From: Micromonospora sp. KC606 | GTDB taxonomy: Bacteria; Actinomycetota; Actinomycetes; Mycobacteriales; Micromonosporaceae | DNA length: 64,000 nucleotides | Assembly (NCBI RefSeq): GCF_004348675.1 | Contig: NZ_SMKN01000006.1 | Span: 1-64,000 of the forward strand | Reading direction: 5' to 3' | Shown: one piece after another, positions 41,625-49,956 of the stretch | How positions within the stretch are numbered: position 1 is the stretch's first letter | Layout of the letters: every line of letters begins with the position of its first letter | Notes under the pieces: model-generated | Told to the model about the DNA's origin: nothing | Seen by the model: the letters and a program-made list of their open reading frames with translations, nothing else | Database searches by the model: none | Translations under genes and position numbers: made by a program

Positions 41625-43745
41625 GTGCCCAATCCGCCAAACGTTGAGAGCGTCGCGCCGCAATCGTCAGCATCGCAGCCGTCGATACCGCAACGGCGCC
41701 TTCAACCGCTGCTGCACGACCTTGTCACGACGACGTCGGCGCCGACGACCGCGCTCAGCGCGGCGGACGGGCAAATCGGCGCCGGGGGCGTTCAGGGCGT
41801 TTTCCACGCCGATGCCCGTGTGCTCGCGCGGGCGGTCCTGTTGGTCGACGGCCGGGAGCCCGAGCCCATCGGGTACACGCCGGCGGGACCCGGCGCCAGC
41901 CGCTTCGTCTCCCTCGCACGGTGGCTCGGCGACCCCACGCCGGACCCGACCGTGCGGATCGACCGGCTCCGGCGGGTGATTCCCGGCGGGATGGACGAGA
42001 AAATCGTGATCACGTCGACAGCCGACGTGCCGGTCCGCGCCACGGTCACCCTGGACGTCGCCTGCGACCTGGTGCCGATCGAGGTGGTGAAGTCCGGCGA
42101 CTCGGCCGCGCTGCTACCGCCCCTTAACGGACTGACGTGGACCGCGGCTGGCACCACCGTGACGGTGACCGGCGATGGCACCATCGTCGAAACCGGTCTG
42201 CGGTGGACCGTGGACCTGCCCACACGCGGCAGCGCCACACTGCACTGGCAGCTACGGATCCACGATTTCCGGGCCGTCGTCGCCGCGCCGAGCGGGCCGG
42301 TCGAGTGGTCCCGCCCCGAGGTGACCGCCGACGACCACCGCCTCGTACGCCTGCTGGACCAGTCCCTCGACGACCTGTCGACGCTGAGGCTGACCGACGG
42401 TGAAGACACCTTCCTCGGTGCCGGCGTGCCATGGTTTCTCACGCTCTTCGGCCGCGACAGCATCTGGGCCGCCCGCATGCTGCTACCCATCGGCACCGAC
42501 CTGGCCGCGGGTACGTTGCGGGTGCTCGCTCGCCGGCAGGGACGGCGGGTCGACGACCGCTCGGGCGAGGCCCCCGGCAAGATCATGCACGAGCAGCGCC
42601 GGGGCGAGTTCCGCGTCGAGAGTGACGGGGACGACCTCGCCCTGCCCGCCGCGTACTACGGCACGGTGGACGCCACTGCCCTCTGGGTGAGCCTGCTGCA
42701 CGACGCCTGGCGGTGGGGCATGCCGGCTGACGAGGTGGCCGCGCTGCTGCCCTCCCTGGAGGCGGCGCTCAACTGGCTCGCCGGCCACACCGGCTTCCTG
42801 CGCTACATCGACACGACCGGTCGCGGGCTGGCCAACCAGGGATGGAAGGACTCCGGCGACGCGGTGCGCTTCCGCGACGGCCGCCGCGCCGAGCCGCCGA
42901 TCGCGCTGGCCGAGGTGCAGGGTTACGCATACCAGGCCGCCGTGCACGGCGCCGCGCTGCTGGACGCGTTCGACCGGCCGGGCGGCGAGCGGTGGCGCGA
43001 GTACGCCGAGCGGCTCGCCGTGCGGTTCCGCGCCCAGTTCTGGGTAGACGGCCCACAGGGGCCATATCCGGCGCTGGCCGTCGACGGCCACGGCCGTCCG
43101 GTCGACGCGCTGACCAGCAACATCGGACATCTCCTCGGCACCGGCCTGCTGTCCGCACAGGAGTCCGCAGCCGTGGCCGAGGCGCTGTCCTCCCCGGCCA
43201 TGTCGAGCGGGTACGGGTTGCGCACCATGTCGGCACAGGACGCCGGATACAGCCCGCTGTCCTACCACTGCGGGTCGATCTGGGCGCACGACACTGCCAT
43301 CGCGATCGCCGGGCTGGCAAAAACCGGGTTCGGGGCCGCCGCCGCGCGCCTGGCCGACGGCATGCTGGCCGCCGGCGAGGCCTTCGACTACCAGATGCCC
43401 GAACTGCACAGCGGCGACGACCGCGCCGAGGTGAGCCGGCCCATGCCGTACCCGGCGGCCTGCCGGCCCCAGGCGTGGTCGGCCGCCGCCGCCGTGGCCA
43501 TCCTCCAATCCGCGCTGGGCCTCTACCCCGACGTGCCCGCGGGCCACGTCACGCTGCGCCCCGGCGTCCCCCTTGGCGCGATCACCGCGGGCGGCCTACG
43601 GATCGCAGGCATCGACGTCACAGCGAGCGTCGACGCCTCGGGCAATGCCAGGGTCCTATCCCTGCCCGACACGATCCGCATCGCTGAGCACACACACGTA
43701 CCAGCGCAACGCCGTGCGGCCAGCGACGCCGTGGGTCATCGCTAA
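41625..43745 (+). CDS. Amylo-alpha-1,6-glucosidase / glycogen-debranching-type glycosidase 2
   Basis: A 706-aa cytoplasmic enzyme, paralogous to the one at 33.9-36.0 kb: N-terminal beta domain (GGVQGVFHADARVLARAVL), then an (alpha/alpha)6 barrel with LFGRDSIWAARMLL, NQGWKDSGDAV, AEVQGYAYQAAVHGAALL, SNIGHLLGTGLL and GYGLRTMSAQDAGYSPLSYH. The GTG at 41625 has AGGAG 8 nt upstream; the frame is open to 41496 but that part includes the operator region. It is divergent from the LacI-importer operon and shares its operator, so it should be co-induced. It likely degrades the imported oligosaccharide. Confidence 0.88.
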   Translation: MPNPPNVESVAPQSSASQPSIPQRRLQPLLHDLVTTTSAPTTALSAADGQIGAGGVQGVFHADARVLARAVLLVDGREPEPIGYTPAGPGASRFVSLARWLGDPTPDPTVRIDRLRRVIPGGMDEKIVITSTADVPVRATVTLDVACDLVPIEVVKSGDSAALLPPLNGLTWTAAGTTVTVTGDGTIVETGLRWTVDLPTRGSATLHWQLRIHDFRAVVAAPSGPVEWSRPEVTADDHRLVRLLDQSLDDLSTLRLTDGEDTFLGAGVPWFLTLFGRDSIWAARMLLPIGTDLAAGTLRVLARRQGRRVDDRSGEAPGKIMHEQRRGEFRVESDGDDLALPAAYYGTVDATALWVSLLHDAWRWGMPADEVAALLPSLEAALNWLAGHTGFLRYIDTTGRGLANQGWKDSGDAVRFRDGRRAEPPIALAEVQGYAYQAAVHGAALLDAFDRPGGERWREYAERLAVRFRAQFWVDGPQGPYPALAVDGHGRPVDALTSNIGHLLGTGLLSAQESAAVAEALSSPAMSSGYGLRTMSAQDAGYSPLSYHCGSIWAHDTAIAIAGLAKTGFGAAAARLADGMLAAGEAFDYQMPELHSGDDRAEVSRPMPYPAACRPQAWSAAAAVAILQSALGLYPDVPAGHVTLRPGVPLGAITAGGLRIAGIDVTASVDASGNARVLSLPDTIRIAEHTHVPAQRRAASDAVGHR

Positions 43746-43848
43746 GGAGTCGCGAGAAGCTGATCCACCCGCCGCCAGACAAGCGCCCGGGCAGGCCGAC
43801 CACTGTGCCTACAGCGGCCACCTGGCCACGTGTTGACTGGCAAGCTCG

Positions 43849-44165
43849 TCATCGTCCTGGCGCCCTGTCCTGTGGATTTAGGTAGCCAACCCGACCATTC
43901 CGCGCCTCGATTTCGAGGGCCGCGTCTTCCAGCAACCTGGCGAGGCGGTCCGGGTTCGCGAGCGCGGTGATGTGGCCGGCCCTGGGCAGGCGGACGACCC
44001 GGCCGTCCCGGCACGCGGCAAGGAAGGTCGGCTCGGCCGCGCGGAACGGGTCACGGTCGCCGTTGACGAGCCACACCATTCCCGGGTACGCGCGCAGGGC
44101 AGCGATCGGGTCGTGCCCGGCGATGGCGCGCACGACGTCGGGCATCGTCTGGCAGTTGAAGCCAC
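43849..44165 (-). pseudogene. C-terminal remnant of an alpha/beta hydrolase
   Basis: Only the last ~100 residues of an alpha/beta hydrolase can be read: MPDVVRAIAGHDPIAALRAY, the acidic catalytic turn VNGDRDPF and the catalytic His in LPRAGHITALANPDRL. The nucleophile-elbow half is missing. Upstream of about 44165 the frame runs into sequence that, on the other strand, codes for part of a TetR protein, so the gene is cut off there. The start at 44379 of the open frame is therefore meaningless. Confidence 0.6.
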
Positions 44166-44404
44166 CGGCGAGGTACCGCTGGTGGCCGTCCAAGGCGGCG
44201 CTCGTCGCCGAGGCCCTCATCGAGGCCCGCGCTCTCAAGATCACCGTGCCCGACACCGGCAGTTTCGAAGGTGACCTCATCTGGCAGCGTGCAGTGTTTC
44301 GCGGACTGCCCACCGACTCAACTTTCACCAGCGGCGTCGTCCGCACCCTTCTCCACGGCATCAGCCGAACCGCTACCACGAGACAGTGGACGAACGGAAG
44401 TTAG
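44165..44404 (+). pseudogene. Fragment of a TetR-family regulator
   Basis: The frame RYRWWPSKAALVAEALIEAR followed by KITVPDTGSFEGDL matches the end of the TetR HTH and the start of its ligand domain. The first part of the HTH and everything after roughly residue 45 are lost or scrambled. It abuts the alpha/beta hydrolase remnant at about 44165, so a rearrangement joined two broken genes. Confidence 0.5.
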
Positions 44405-44574
44405 TCCGGCCGTGCTCGGCCACGGGCCCGTGGCTCGCCAGACGCGGAGAGCCCTGAGCTTACGGCGGTTGCCGCAGCTACCGCCTCGGTGGGAGGGGTG
44501 CGACGCGCGGCCCGGGCGTGCGCCGCGGCCCAGATCGTCCGGCGAGGGCTGCGGTCGGATGGCGGGGCGACGCC
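44405..44574. other. Noncoding gap, nothing seen
   Basis: GC-rich, no gene, hairpin or operator recognised. Together with the two remnants it makes up an 830-bp decayed stretch between the glycosidase and the sulfotransferase. Confidence 0.4.
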
Positions 44575-45489
44575 TCAGGTGACAACCGACCCGCGATGGA
44601 CCCACTCGGCCAGGTCCGGTGCGAAAAGTTCGCGGACGCGCGTTTCGTAGCGTCGCAGGTCGTCCTGGTCGAGCAGGTCGCGCCACTGGCCGCTGGTGCC
44701 TCGATGGAAGAAGCGGTGCGGATCGCGCCACAGGGGAAGCTCCGGCGCCAGGTCGTGCGCCCGGGCGCGCATCGCCTCGAAGCTCGCGGCGTTCAGCAGT
44801 TCCGGCCACCGCTGCTCGGGGATTTCGATGCCGAGGCGCGCCGCGAGCCCGCGCATCTGCCCTTCCAGATCGGTCTTCATCTCGCCGTAGTGGAGCAACA
44901 GGACATTCGGCTCGTCCCTCACCTGCCAGAATGTGGACAGGTGATGGCACAGCGCCGAAAGACCGACCAGCGTTCCGTCGTTGTCGATCCACGACCAGAA
45001 CCGGTCGCGCGCGGACTCCGACCGCTCCGGCAAGCCGGTGGGCGTCGACGGGTCAAGGTCGTCCATCCCCACCGCGGCCGCACGCATGGCCATGGCCACA
45101 TCGAGATCGGCGTTGTCGATGTGGTTGTCCCAGGAGATCGCGACGTCTCGCGGGTCGCGGGCCACGCAGATGTAGGTGACCCGGTCATCGAAGGGCAGGC
45201 CGTCCAGGGGTGTGTGGGTCTTCATGAAGCGCCGATGCGGCTGTTTTTCCAGGTCGGCCAACACATCGTCGAGGCGATGGGTCAGAGCGTCCGGCCAGGG
45301 TGAGATGGCGTCCAGGGGGCGGGGAAGTTCGGTCGTCTGGAAAATCAGCAGAGCGCAGATCATTTGCGTCCACGTCGTGCCGCATTTCGGTGGTGTGGAA
45401 ATCACGATATCTCCGGCACGAAACGGTACGTGGTCCCATCGCTCGGTGTCCATCAGTATCGTCCGATACCTCGTCACGGATGGCCGCAC
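44575..45489 (-). CDS. PAPS-dependent sulfotransferase
   Basis: A 304-aa cytosolic sulfotransferase that would move sulfate from PAPS to a hydroxyl or amine acceptor. The 5'-phosphosulfate loop STPPKCGTTW (residues 31-40) and 3'-phosphate motif CVARDPRDVAISWDNH are intact. The C-terminal GxxGxWK loop is altered to RGTSGQWRDL. The GTG at 45489 has GAGGCGAGG 5 nt upstream; the ATG at 45453 and a longer frame to 45558 are less likely. It has no co-transcribed partner. The acceptor is unknown. Confidence 0.88.
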   Translation of the reverse strand: MRPSVTRYRTILMDTERWDHVPFRAGDIVISTPPKCGTTWTQMICALLIFQTTELPRPLDAISPWPDALTHRLDDVLADLEKQPHRRFMKTHTPLDGLPFDDRVTYICVARDPRDVAISWDNHIDNADLDVAMAMRAAAVGMDDLDPSTPTGLPERSESARDRFWSWIDNDGTLVGLSALCHHLSTFWQVRDEPNVLLLHYGEMKTDLEGQMRGLAARLGIEIPEQRWPELLNAASFEAMRARAHDLAPELPLWRDPHRFFHRGTSGQWRDLLDQDDLRRYETRVRELFAPDLAEWVHRGSVVT

Positions 45490-45594
45490 CTGCACCTCGC
45501 CTCGACGCTGTGAATCATCAACAGCTAGGAATGTAGCGACGCTCCTGTTCGCCGACAAGGAGCCGATTCCGCCAGGGCGTCTCGGATCGAGAAC

Positions 45595-46830
45595 TCACCG
45601 CCACGGTGGTCGCCTGTCTACCGCAACCGCGCGCACGGGTTCGGCAAGGCTGGATGGCCTCGCCGCGACCAGCGCGACGAGCAGGGCGGGGATCGAGCCG
45701 TACACCATGAGCACCGACGGTGACGTCGCGTCGACCACGACGCCGCCGAGCACCGCCCCGAGCGCGATGGTGGCCTGGAACGACGACGTGAACAGCACGG
45801 ACGCGGCCTCGGTCGGGCAAGTGGTCGACGCCGCGAACCAGGACTGCGAGCAGACTGGCACGGCCCCGTAGGCGAGGCCCCATACGGCGAGCAGTACAAC
45901 CGCTCCGATCGTTGCGGTGCCGAGCGCGGGCAGCAGCCCGGTGGCGCAGGCGAGCGCGACGGTGCTGGCAATCAGGGTGGCTCGCAGGTGAAGCCGCACG
46001 GTCGCGCCGGCGATGAAGTTGCCCACGACGCCGGCGATGCCGTAGACGAGCAGGAACGGGGTGACCGAGCCGACGCCGGTTACGTGCTGCAGGAACGGGG
46101 TCACGTAGGTGTACGTGCCGAAGTGCGCGGTCACGGTGAGGACCGTCAGGATCAGTGCGGCGCGGCCGGTGCGACTACGCACCAGATCTACCAACGCGGC
46201 GAGCCGGACCGGTTGGGCGGCGGGCAGCGGCGGTAGCACCGCGACCAGCGCCAGCAGCACGACCACGGTGAGCGCGCCGAGCACGATGAATGCGGTGCGC
46301 CAGCCACCGAACTGGGCGATGAAGGTTCCGGCCGGAACGCCGAGGACCGATCCCAGCGGTACGGCCGAAAAGATCACCGCGGTTGCCACACCGACGCGTT
46401 CGCGTCGCACCAGCCGTGGGGCGAGGCCCGCGCCGATCGACCAGAAGCCACCGATCACGACGCCGACGAGTGCCCGGGACGCCACCATCACGGGGTAGGA
46501 CGTCGCGGTGGCAGCGACGATGTTCGCCACGGCCAGCAGCAGGATCAGCCCGCACAGCAACATCCGCCGGTCGAGCCGGCCGACGGCCACAGTGACGGTC
46601 GGCGCCGACACGGCCGCCAGCACGCCCGGCATGGTCATCGTCAGACCAGCGACACCGTCAGAGACGCCGAACGTGGACCCGATCGAGGTCAACAGGCCGA
46701 TCGGCAGGATCTCGGCGGTGACGATGACGAAGATGCCCAATGCCACCGAGACCACGGCCGACCAACCGAGGAGAGGCGATCTGCTGACGGCCTGATGCGC
46801 GGTGGTGGTCGAAATGGAATGAGTCGGCAT
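45595..46830 (-). CDS. MFS transporter, drug/sugar efflux (DHA1-like)
   Basis: A 411-aa, 12-helix major facilitator of the DHA1/AraJ type. Motif A equivalent: GRLDRRMLL after helix 2; helix 5 motif C region: GSVLGVPAGTFIAQFGGWR. Likely proton-driven export of a small molecule or sugar. No ribosome-binding site is visible before the ATG at 46830 or the alternative TTG at 46842. It stands alone, tail to the sulfotransferase start. Confidence 0.87.
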   Translation of the reverse strand: MPTHSISTTTAHQAVSRSPLLGWSAVVSVALGIFVIVTAEILPIGLLTSIGSTFGVSDGVAGLTMTMPGVLAAVSAPTVTVAVGRLDRRMLLCGLILLLAVANIVAATATSYPVMVASRALVGVVIGGFWSIGAGLAPRLVRRERVGVATAVIFSAVPLGSVLGVPAGTFIAQFGGWRTAFIVLGALTVVVLLALVAVLPPLPAAQPVRLAALVDLVRSRTGRAALILTVLTVTAHFGTYTYVTPFLQHVTGVGSVTPFLLVYGIAGVVGNFIAGATVRLHLRATLIASTVALACATGLLPALGTATIGAVVLLAVWGLAYGAVPVCSQSWFAASTTCPTEAASVLFTSSFQATIALGAVLGGVVVDATSPSVLMVYGSIPALLVALVAARPSSLAEPVRAVAVDRRPPWR

Positions 46831-46897
46831 TCGTTGAGCCAACAGCGATCGACGGGCGACTGCTGGCGGCTTTCAGCCGCGAACGCAGGCGGGAGTC

Positions 46898-46939
46898 GCC
46901 TGTCGCGGTCGGGGCCGCGCCTGTCGCGGTCGGGGCCGC
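46898..46939. repeat. Tandem duplication of 21 bp
   Basis: Two exact head-to-tail copies of a unit that starts GCCTGTCGCGGTCGGG (46898-46918 and 46919-46939), upstream of the MFS gene. Function unknown. Confidence 0.8.
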
Positions 46940-47317
46940 GCAGCTCGGCCAGCGACCAGCAGGAGGCTGCGGCCGTACGGTACCGGCCGGTGCGTGCGCC
47001 GGCGTGGTCGAAGTCGCCGGCCGGGGTGACGCGACCAGCCAATCCAGCCCGGTGGCCGCAGCAGGCGACGTGTCCGCCCCGGCCGCATGCCCCGGGTGGA
47101 GGAGGCGGTACTCCTGCGGCGGGCTCGCCACCAGCGCCACCCCGGACGTGGTTCTGCGCCGGACGCCGGGCCAACCACGATGAGTCGGCCACCGCCGTCC
47201 CTCGTCAGCCCGTCGAGCACGGCGGTGAAGGTCGACCATCCCTTGTTACCCAATGCATTGATGTCTATGATTCAGTCACCCCTGAACCTCATCTCCGAGA
47301 AACGCTCGGGGGGACAT

Positions 47318-47337
47318 TGTCGAAGCGCTTCGGCAAC
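47318..47337. promoter_or_regulatory. LacI-type operator (CebR/CelR-like centre)
   Basis: TTGTCGAAGCGCTTCGGCAA is a 20-bp palindrome with one mismatch and the perfect core CGAAGCGCTTCG. AGCGCT-centred palindromes are the usual operators of LacI proteins that control cellulase genes in actinobacteria. It lies about 500 bp upstream of the GH5 gene and just above a signal-peptide relic. Confidence 0.6.
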
Positions 47338-47434
47338 TCAGTGTAACGATCGGCCAGACCCGTCGACCGTCTCCTTCGCATGCCCGCACGCGGTCGGCAG
47401 ACATCGGCCTCGGACAGAAAGGCGCTGCGACGCA

Positions 47435-47548
47435 ATATTCCGAGCCACCGTTCAGCTGTCGCTGCTGCCGCTGGTCGCGGCTGCGCCGGTGGCCACACTG
47501 AGCGCCGGCCCCGCGTATGCCGCGCTTCGGCGGTCGTGCGACGGATGA
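47435..47548 (+). pseudogene. Signal-peptide relic of a lost secreted protein
   Basis: In frame, VQLSLLPLVAAAPVATLSAG followed by PAYA-A is a good Sec signal peptide with an AYA cleavage site, but the frame ends 8 codons later (TGA 47546-47548) and no start codon precedes it closely. With the operator just upstream, it looks like the front end of a deleted secreted enzyme. A chance match is possible. Confidence 0.35.
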
Positions 47549-47839
47549 GGGTCGGTTGGTCCAAAGGTGGCTGCACCGTCCACGGCGACGTGTGCGGCAG
47601 GGGCGGTCCCGTAACCAATCATCTCGGCAACTTCCATGGCGACTGGGATGTGGGCCGACCAACCGGCCGCGATGAGGATCAGCTCGTACGCCAACGCTGC
47701 TGACTCGCGGAGCTTCGTCGGGAGGTGTTCTCGTTCGCCCGGAACGGCAGCACACGATCGGGCAGTGTCGACACATGCGTGATCAGCCAAGTGAATCTAG
47801 TTGCTCCAACGCCTTAGGGCTGGAAGAGAGGAGATACCT

Positions 47840-49444
47840 ATGGGTTCAGAAGTGAGGAAGGTCGGGCTCACTTTCCTTGCCGCTATGTTGGCGTTCGCCG
47901 GATCTGTATCCGGCGTGACGAGTCCGGCATCGGCCGACGTCTCGGCTCAGCTGAACGCTTCGCAGCTTGTTGCCGACATGGGTGCGGGCTGGAACCTGGG
48001 AAACTCGCTGGAAGCCAACGTCAACGGAGTTCCCAGTGAAACGGCATGGAACAACCCGGTCGTGACGCAGGCTCTTGTCGACAGGGTGAAGGCGGCGGGA
48101 TTCAAAACGATCCGTATCCCGGTCTCCTACCTGGGGCACATAGGTTCCGGCCCGAATTACACGATTAATTCTTCCTGGTTGAACAGAATCCAGGAAGTCG
48201 TCAACTACGCCTACAACCGAGGCCTGTACGTGCTGATCAACATGCATGGAGACGGCTACAAAACTGTCTCCGGCTCCTGGCTGATCTGCGACTCGTCCTC
48301 TCAGGCGACGATCAGGGACAAGTATCAGAAGGTCTGGCAACAGATCGCGACCAGGTTCCAGAGTTACAACGAGCGCCTGATCTTCGAGTCCATGAACGAG
48401 AACTTCGACGGGCAGTACGGTCGTCCGACCCAACCGTGCTACTCGAACATCAACGCCTACAACCAGATCTTCGTGGACACCGTGAGAAGAACTGGCGGAA
48501 ACAACAGTTCAAGATGGCTGCTCGTCCCCGGGTGGAACACAAACATCGAATACACCGCCGGCAACTACGGATTCGTGCTTCCGACGGACCAGTACCGATC
48601 TCCCTCCATTCCCGGCAATGAGCGGCGGATCATGATCTCCGTCCATTACTACGACCCGTGGGACTTCACGGGAACGGAGGACGGCACCATCACGCAATGG
48701 GGGCGGGCCGCGACCAATCCGTCAAAGAGGTCGACCTGGGGGCAGGAAGACTATCTGGACGAGCAGTTGAAGAAGATGTACGACACCTTCGTCTTGCGAG
48801 GGTATCCGGTATTCGTCGGTGAGTACGGTTCGATCGACAAGACGTCGTTCGACTCATCGAACAACAGGTATCGTGCGGACTTCGCGCGTACCCTGGTGGC
48901 CACTGCCAAGAAGTACGGAGCAGCCACCGCTTACTGGGATAACGGCGTAAATGGGCGCTACGGGTTCGGGCTGTTCAACCGGAGCTCTGCCACGGTGACC
49001 CAGCAGAGCATTATCGATGCCATCATGAGCGCCGTCGGCAGCGGCCCAGGCCAACAGCGGTACGAGGCGGAAACCGCGCCCGCCGTGTGCCAGGGCACAG
49101 TCGACTCCAACCACGCTGGCTTCTCCGGCTCCGGGTTCTGCAACGGCAACGGCGCTGTCGGCGCCTACGCCCAGTTCACGGTGAACGCGTCCGCGGCCGG
49201 CCCGGCCACGGTCGGGATTCGGTTCGCCAACGGCACGGCCAGCGCACGGCCGGCGAACCTGATCGTCAATGGAACCACGCTGTCGACGGTCTCGTTCGAG
49301 TCCACCAGCACGTGGACAGGCTGGACCACCAAGTCTCTGGCGGTTCCGCTGAACGCCGGTACCAATACCATCCGACTGGATCCGACCACGACAGCCGGAC
49401 TAGCCAACATCGACCGCCTCGACGTCGCTGTGGCCTCCGCCTGA
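47840..49444 (+). CDS. Secreted GH5 glycosidase (endoglucanase-like) with C-terminal carbohydrate-binding module
   Basis: A 534-aa secreted enzyme. Sec signal peptide to ~residue 33 (SPASA). GH5 domain ~34-400: GAGWNLGNSLEA (48-59), INMHGDGY, acid/base E187 in FESMNEN, HYYDPWDF and nucleophile E328 in FVGEYGS. After a short linker, residues ~406-534 are a CBM6/CBM35-type beta-sandwich (RYEAETAP; STWTGWTTKSLAVPLNAGTN). AGGAG precedes the ATG. The catalytic part has more A/T and AAC/AAA codons than its neighbours, suggesting acquisition from a lower-GC relative. Cellulose or a related beta-glucan is the probable substrate. Confidence 0.92.
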   Translation: MGSEVRKVGLTFLAAMLAFAGSVSGVTSPASADVSAQLNASQLVADMGAGWNLGNSLEANVNGVPSETAWNNPVVTQALVDRVKAAGFKTIRIPVSYLGHIGSGPNYTINSSWLNRIQEVVNYAYNRGLYVLINMHGDGYKTVSGSWLICDSSSQATIRDKYQKVWQQIATRFQSYNERLIFESMNENFDGQYGRPTQPCYSNINAYNQIFVDTVRRTGGNNSSRWLLVPGWNTNIEYTAGNYGFVLPTDQYRSPSIPGNERRIMISVHYYDPWDFTGTEDGTITQWGRAATNPSKRSTWGQEDYLDEQLKKMYDTFVLRGYPVFVGEYGSIDKTSFDSSNNRYRADFARTLVATAKKYGAATAYWDNGVNGRYGFGLFNRSSATVTQQSIIDAIMSAVGSGPGQQRYEAETAPAVCQGTVDSNHAGFSGSGFCNGNGAVGAYAQFTVNASAAGPATVGIRFANGTASARPANLIVNGTTLSTVSFESTSTWTGWTTKSLAVPLNAGTNTIRLDPTTTAGLANIDRLDVAVASA

Positions 49445-49609
49445 CGTTCAAGCTCTCACGAGGGTGTTCACGTAAGCGATGGGAACGCTCTCGGGCCGTG
49501 AACACATGTAAGGAACATCGGCCCGTGAGGTGAGATGGAACACGCCAGCTACCGACGCCAGCACGGTCTGGGCCTTCGAGCCCAGGTGATCCGCGAATAA
49601 CGAGAGCAA

Positions 49610-49641
49610 CCCGGGCCGGCCATCGCGATGGTCGGCCCGGG
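49610..49641. terminator. Strong GC hairpin terminator after the GH5 gene
   Basis: CCCGGGCCGGCCAT pairs with ATGGTCGGCCCGGG (one G-U) across CGCG. It follows the GH5 stop by about 165 nt. Confidence 0.7.
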
Positions 49642-49891
49642 GCATGCCGTGTGGTCGGCTGCCTGGGGCTACTGGTCGCGGCGGCACCTGCCGTCCATCC
49701 ACGATCGCAGGGATGGCCTGGACGGCGGACGCGGCTGAGGGTGGCCGGGTCCGCCGCCGGCTCCGACCAACGCTGTGGTCAAGCGGAGGAGGCGGGTCGC
49801 GACCGCTTGTTCGGCGCGGCTCATCGCTGGCGGCGGTTGTGGCGAGGGTGGGACGGTTGCGAGCTTGAACCCGGGACGGGATCGCCTTTAG

Positions 49892-49905
49892 TGTGAACGA
49901 TAACA
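49892..49905. promoter_or_regulatory. LacI-type operator upstream of the GH43 gene
   Basis: TGTGAACGATAACA fits the TGTNANCGNTNACA form common for actinobacterial LacI repressors of pentose/xylan genes (5 of 7 pairs symmetric). Directly next to it ATAACAGTTAT is a perfect odd palindrome. It lies 52 bp before the start codon. Confidence 0.5.
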
Positions 49906-49956
49906 GTTATGGCCGCCAATATTGAGGTTGATTGACCCCTACCGAAAGGGCCTGAC

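Larger units (their letters stand above)
46831..47839. other. 1-kb stretch without an intact gene
   Basis: It contains a 21-bp tandem repeat, a LacI-type operator and a signal-peptide-like relic (listed separately). Two broken protein-like frames also occur on the minus strand: near 47160-47253 (GWSTFTAVLDGLTRDGGGRL) and near 47600-47710 (ALAYELILIAAGWSAHIPVA). Neither extends into a recognisable gene. The base composition falls below that of the surroundings past ~47250. Confidence 0.5.
49445..49956. other. Intergenic region between GH5 and GH43 genes
   Basis: Holds a 9-bp inverted repeat with a long loop (GTGTTCACG at 49464-49472 and its complement at 49497-49505), a strong terminator (49610-49641) and the GH43 operator (49892-49905). 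The rest shows no gene I can support. Confidence 0.5.

Noticed and set aside
49488..49502. CebR-like operator (TGGGAACGCTCTCG) after the GH5 gene
   Set aside because: Three mismatches to TGGGAGCGCTCCCA and located between a stop codon and a terminator, not at a promoter.
49448..49702. 84-codon minus frame as a transposase fragment
   Set aside because: No transposase motif could be matched and the frame covers the terminator hairpin, so it is more likely noncoding.
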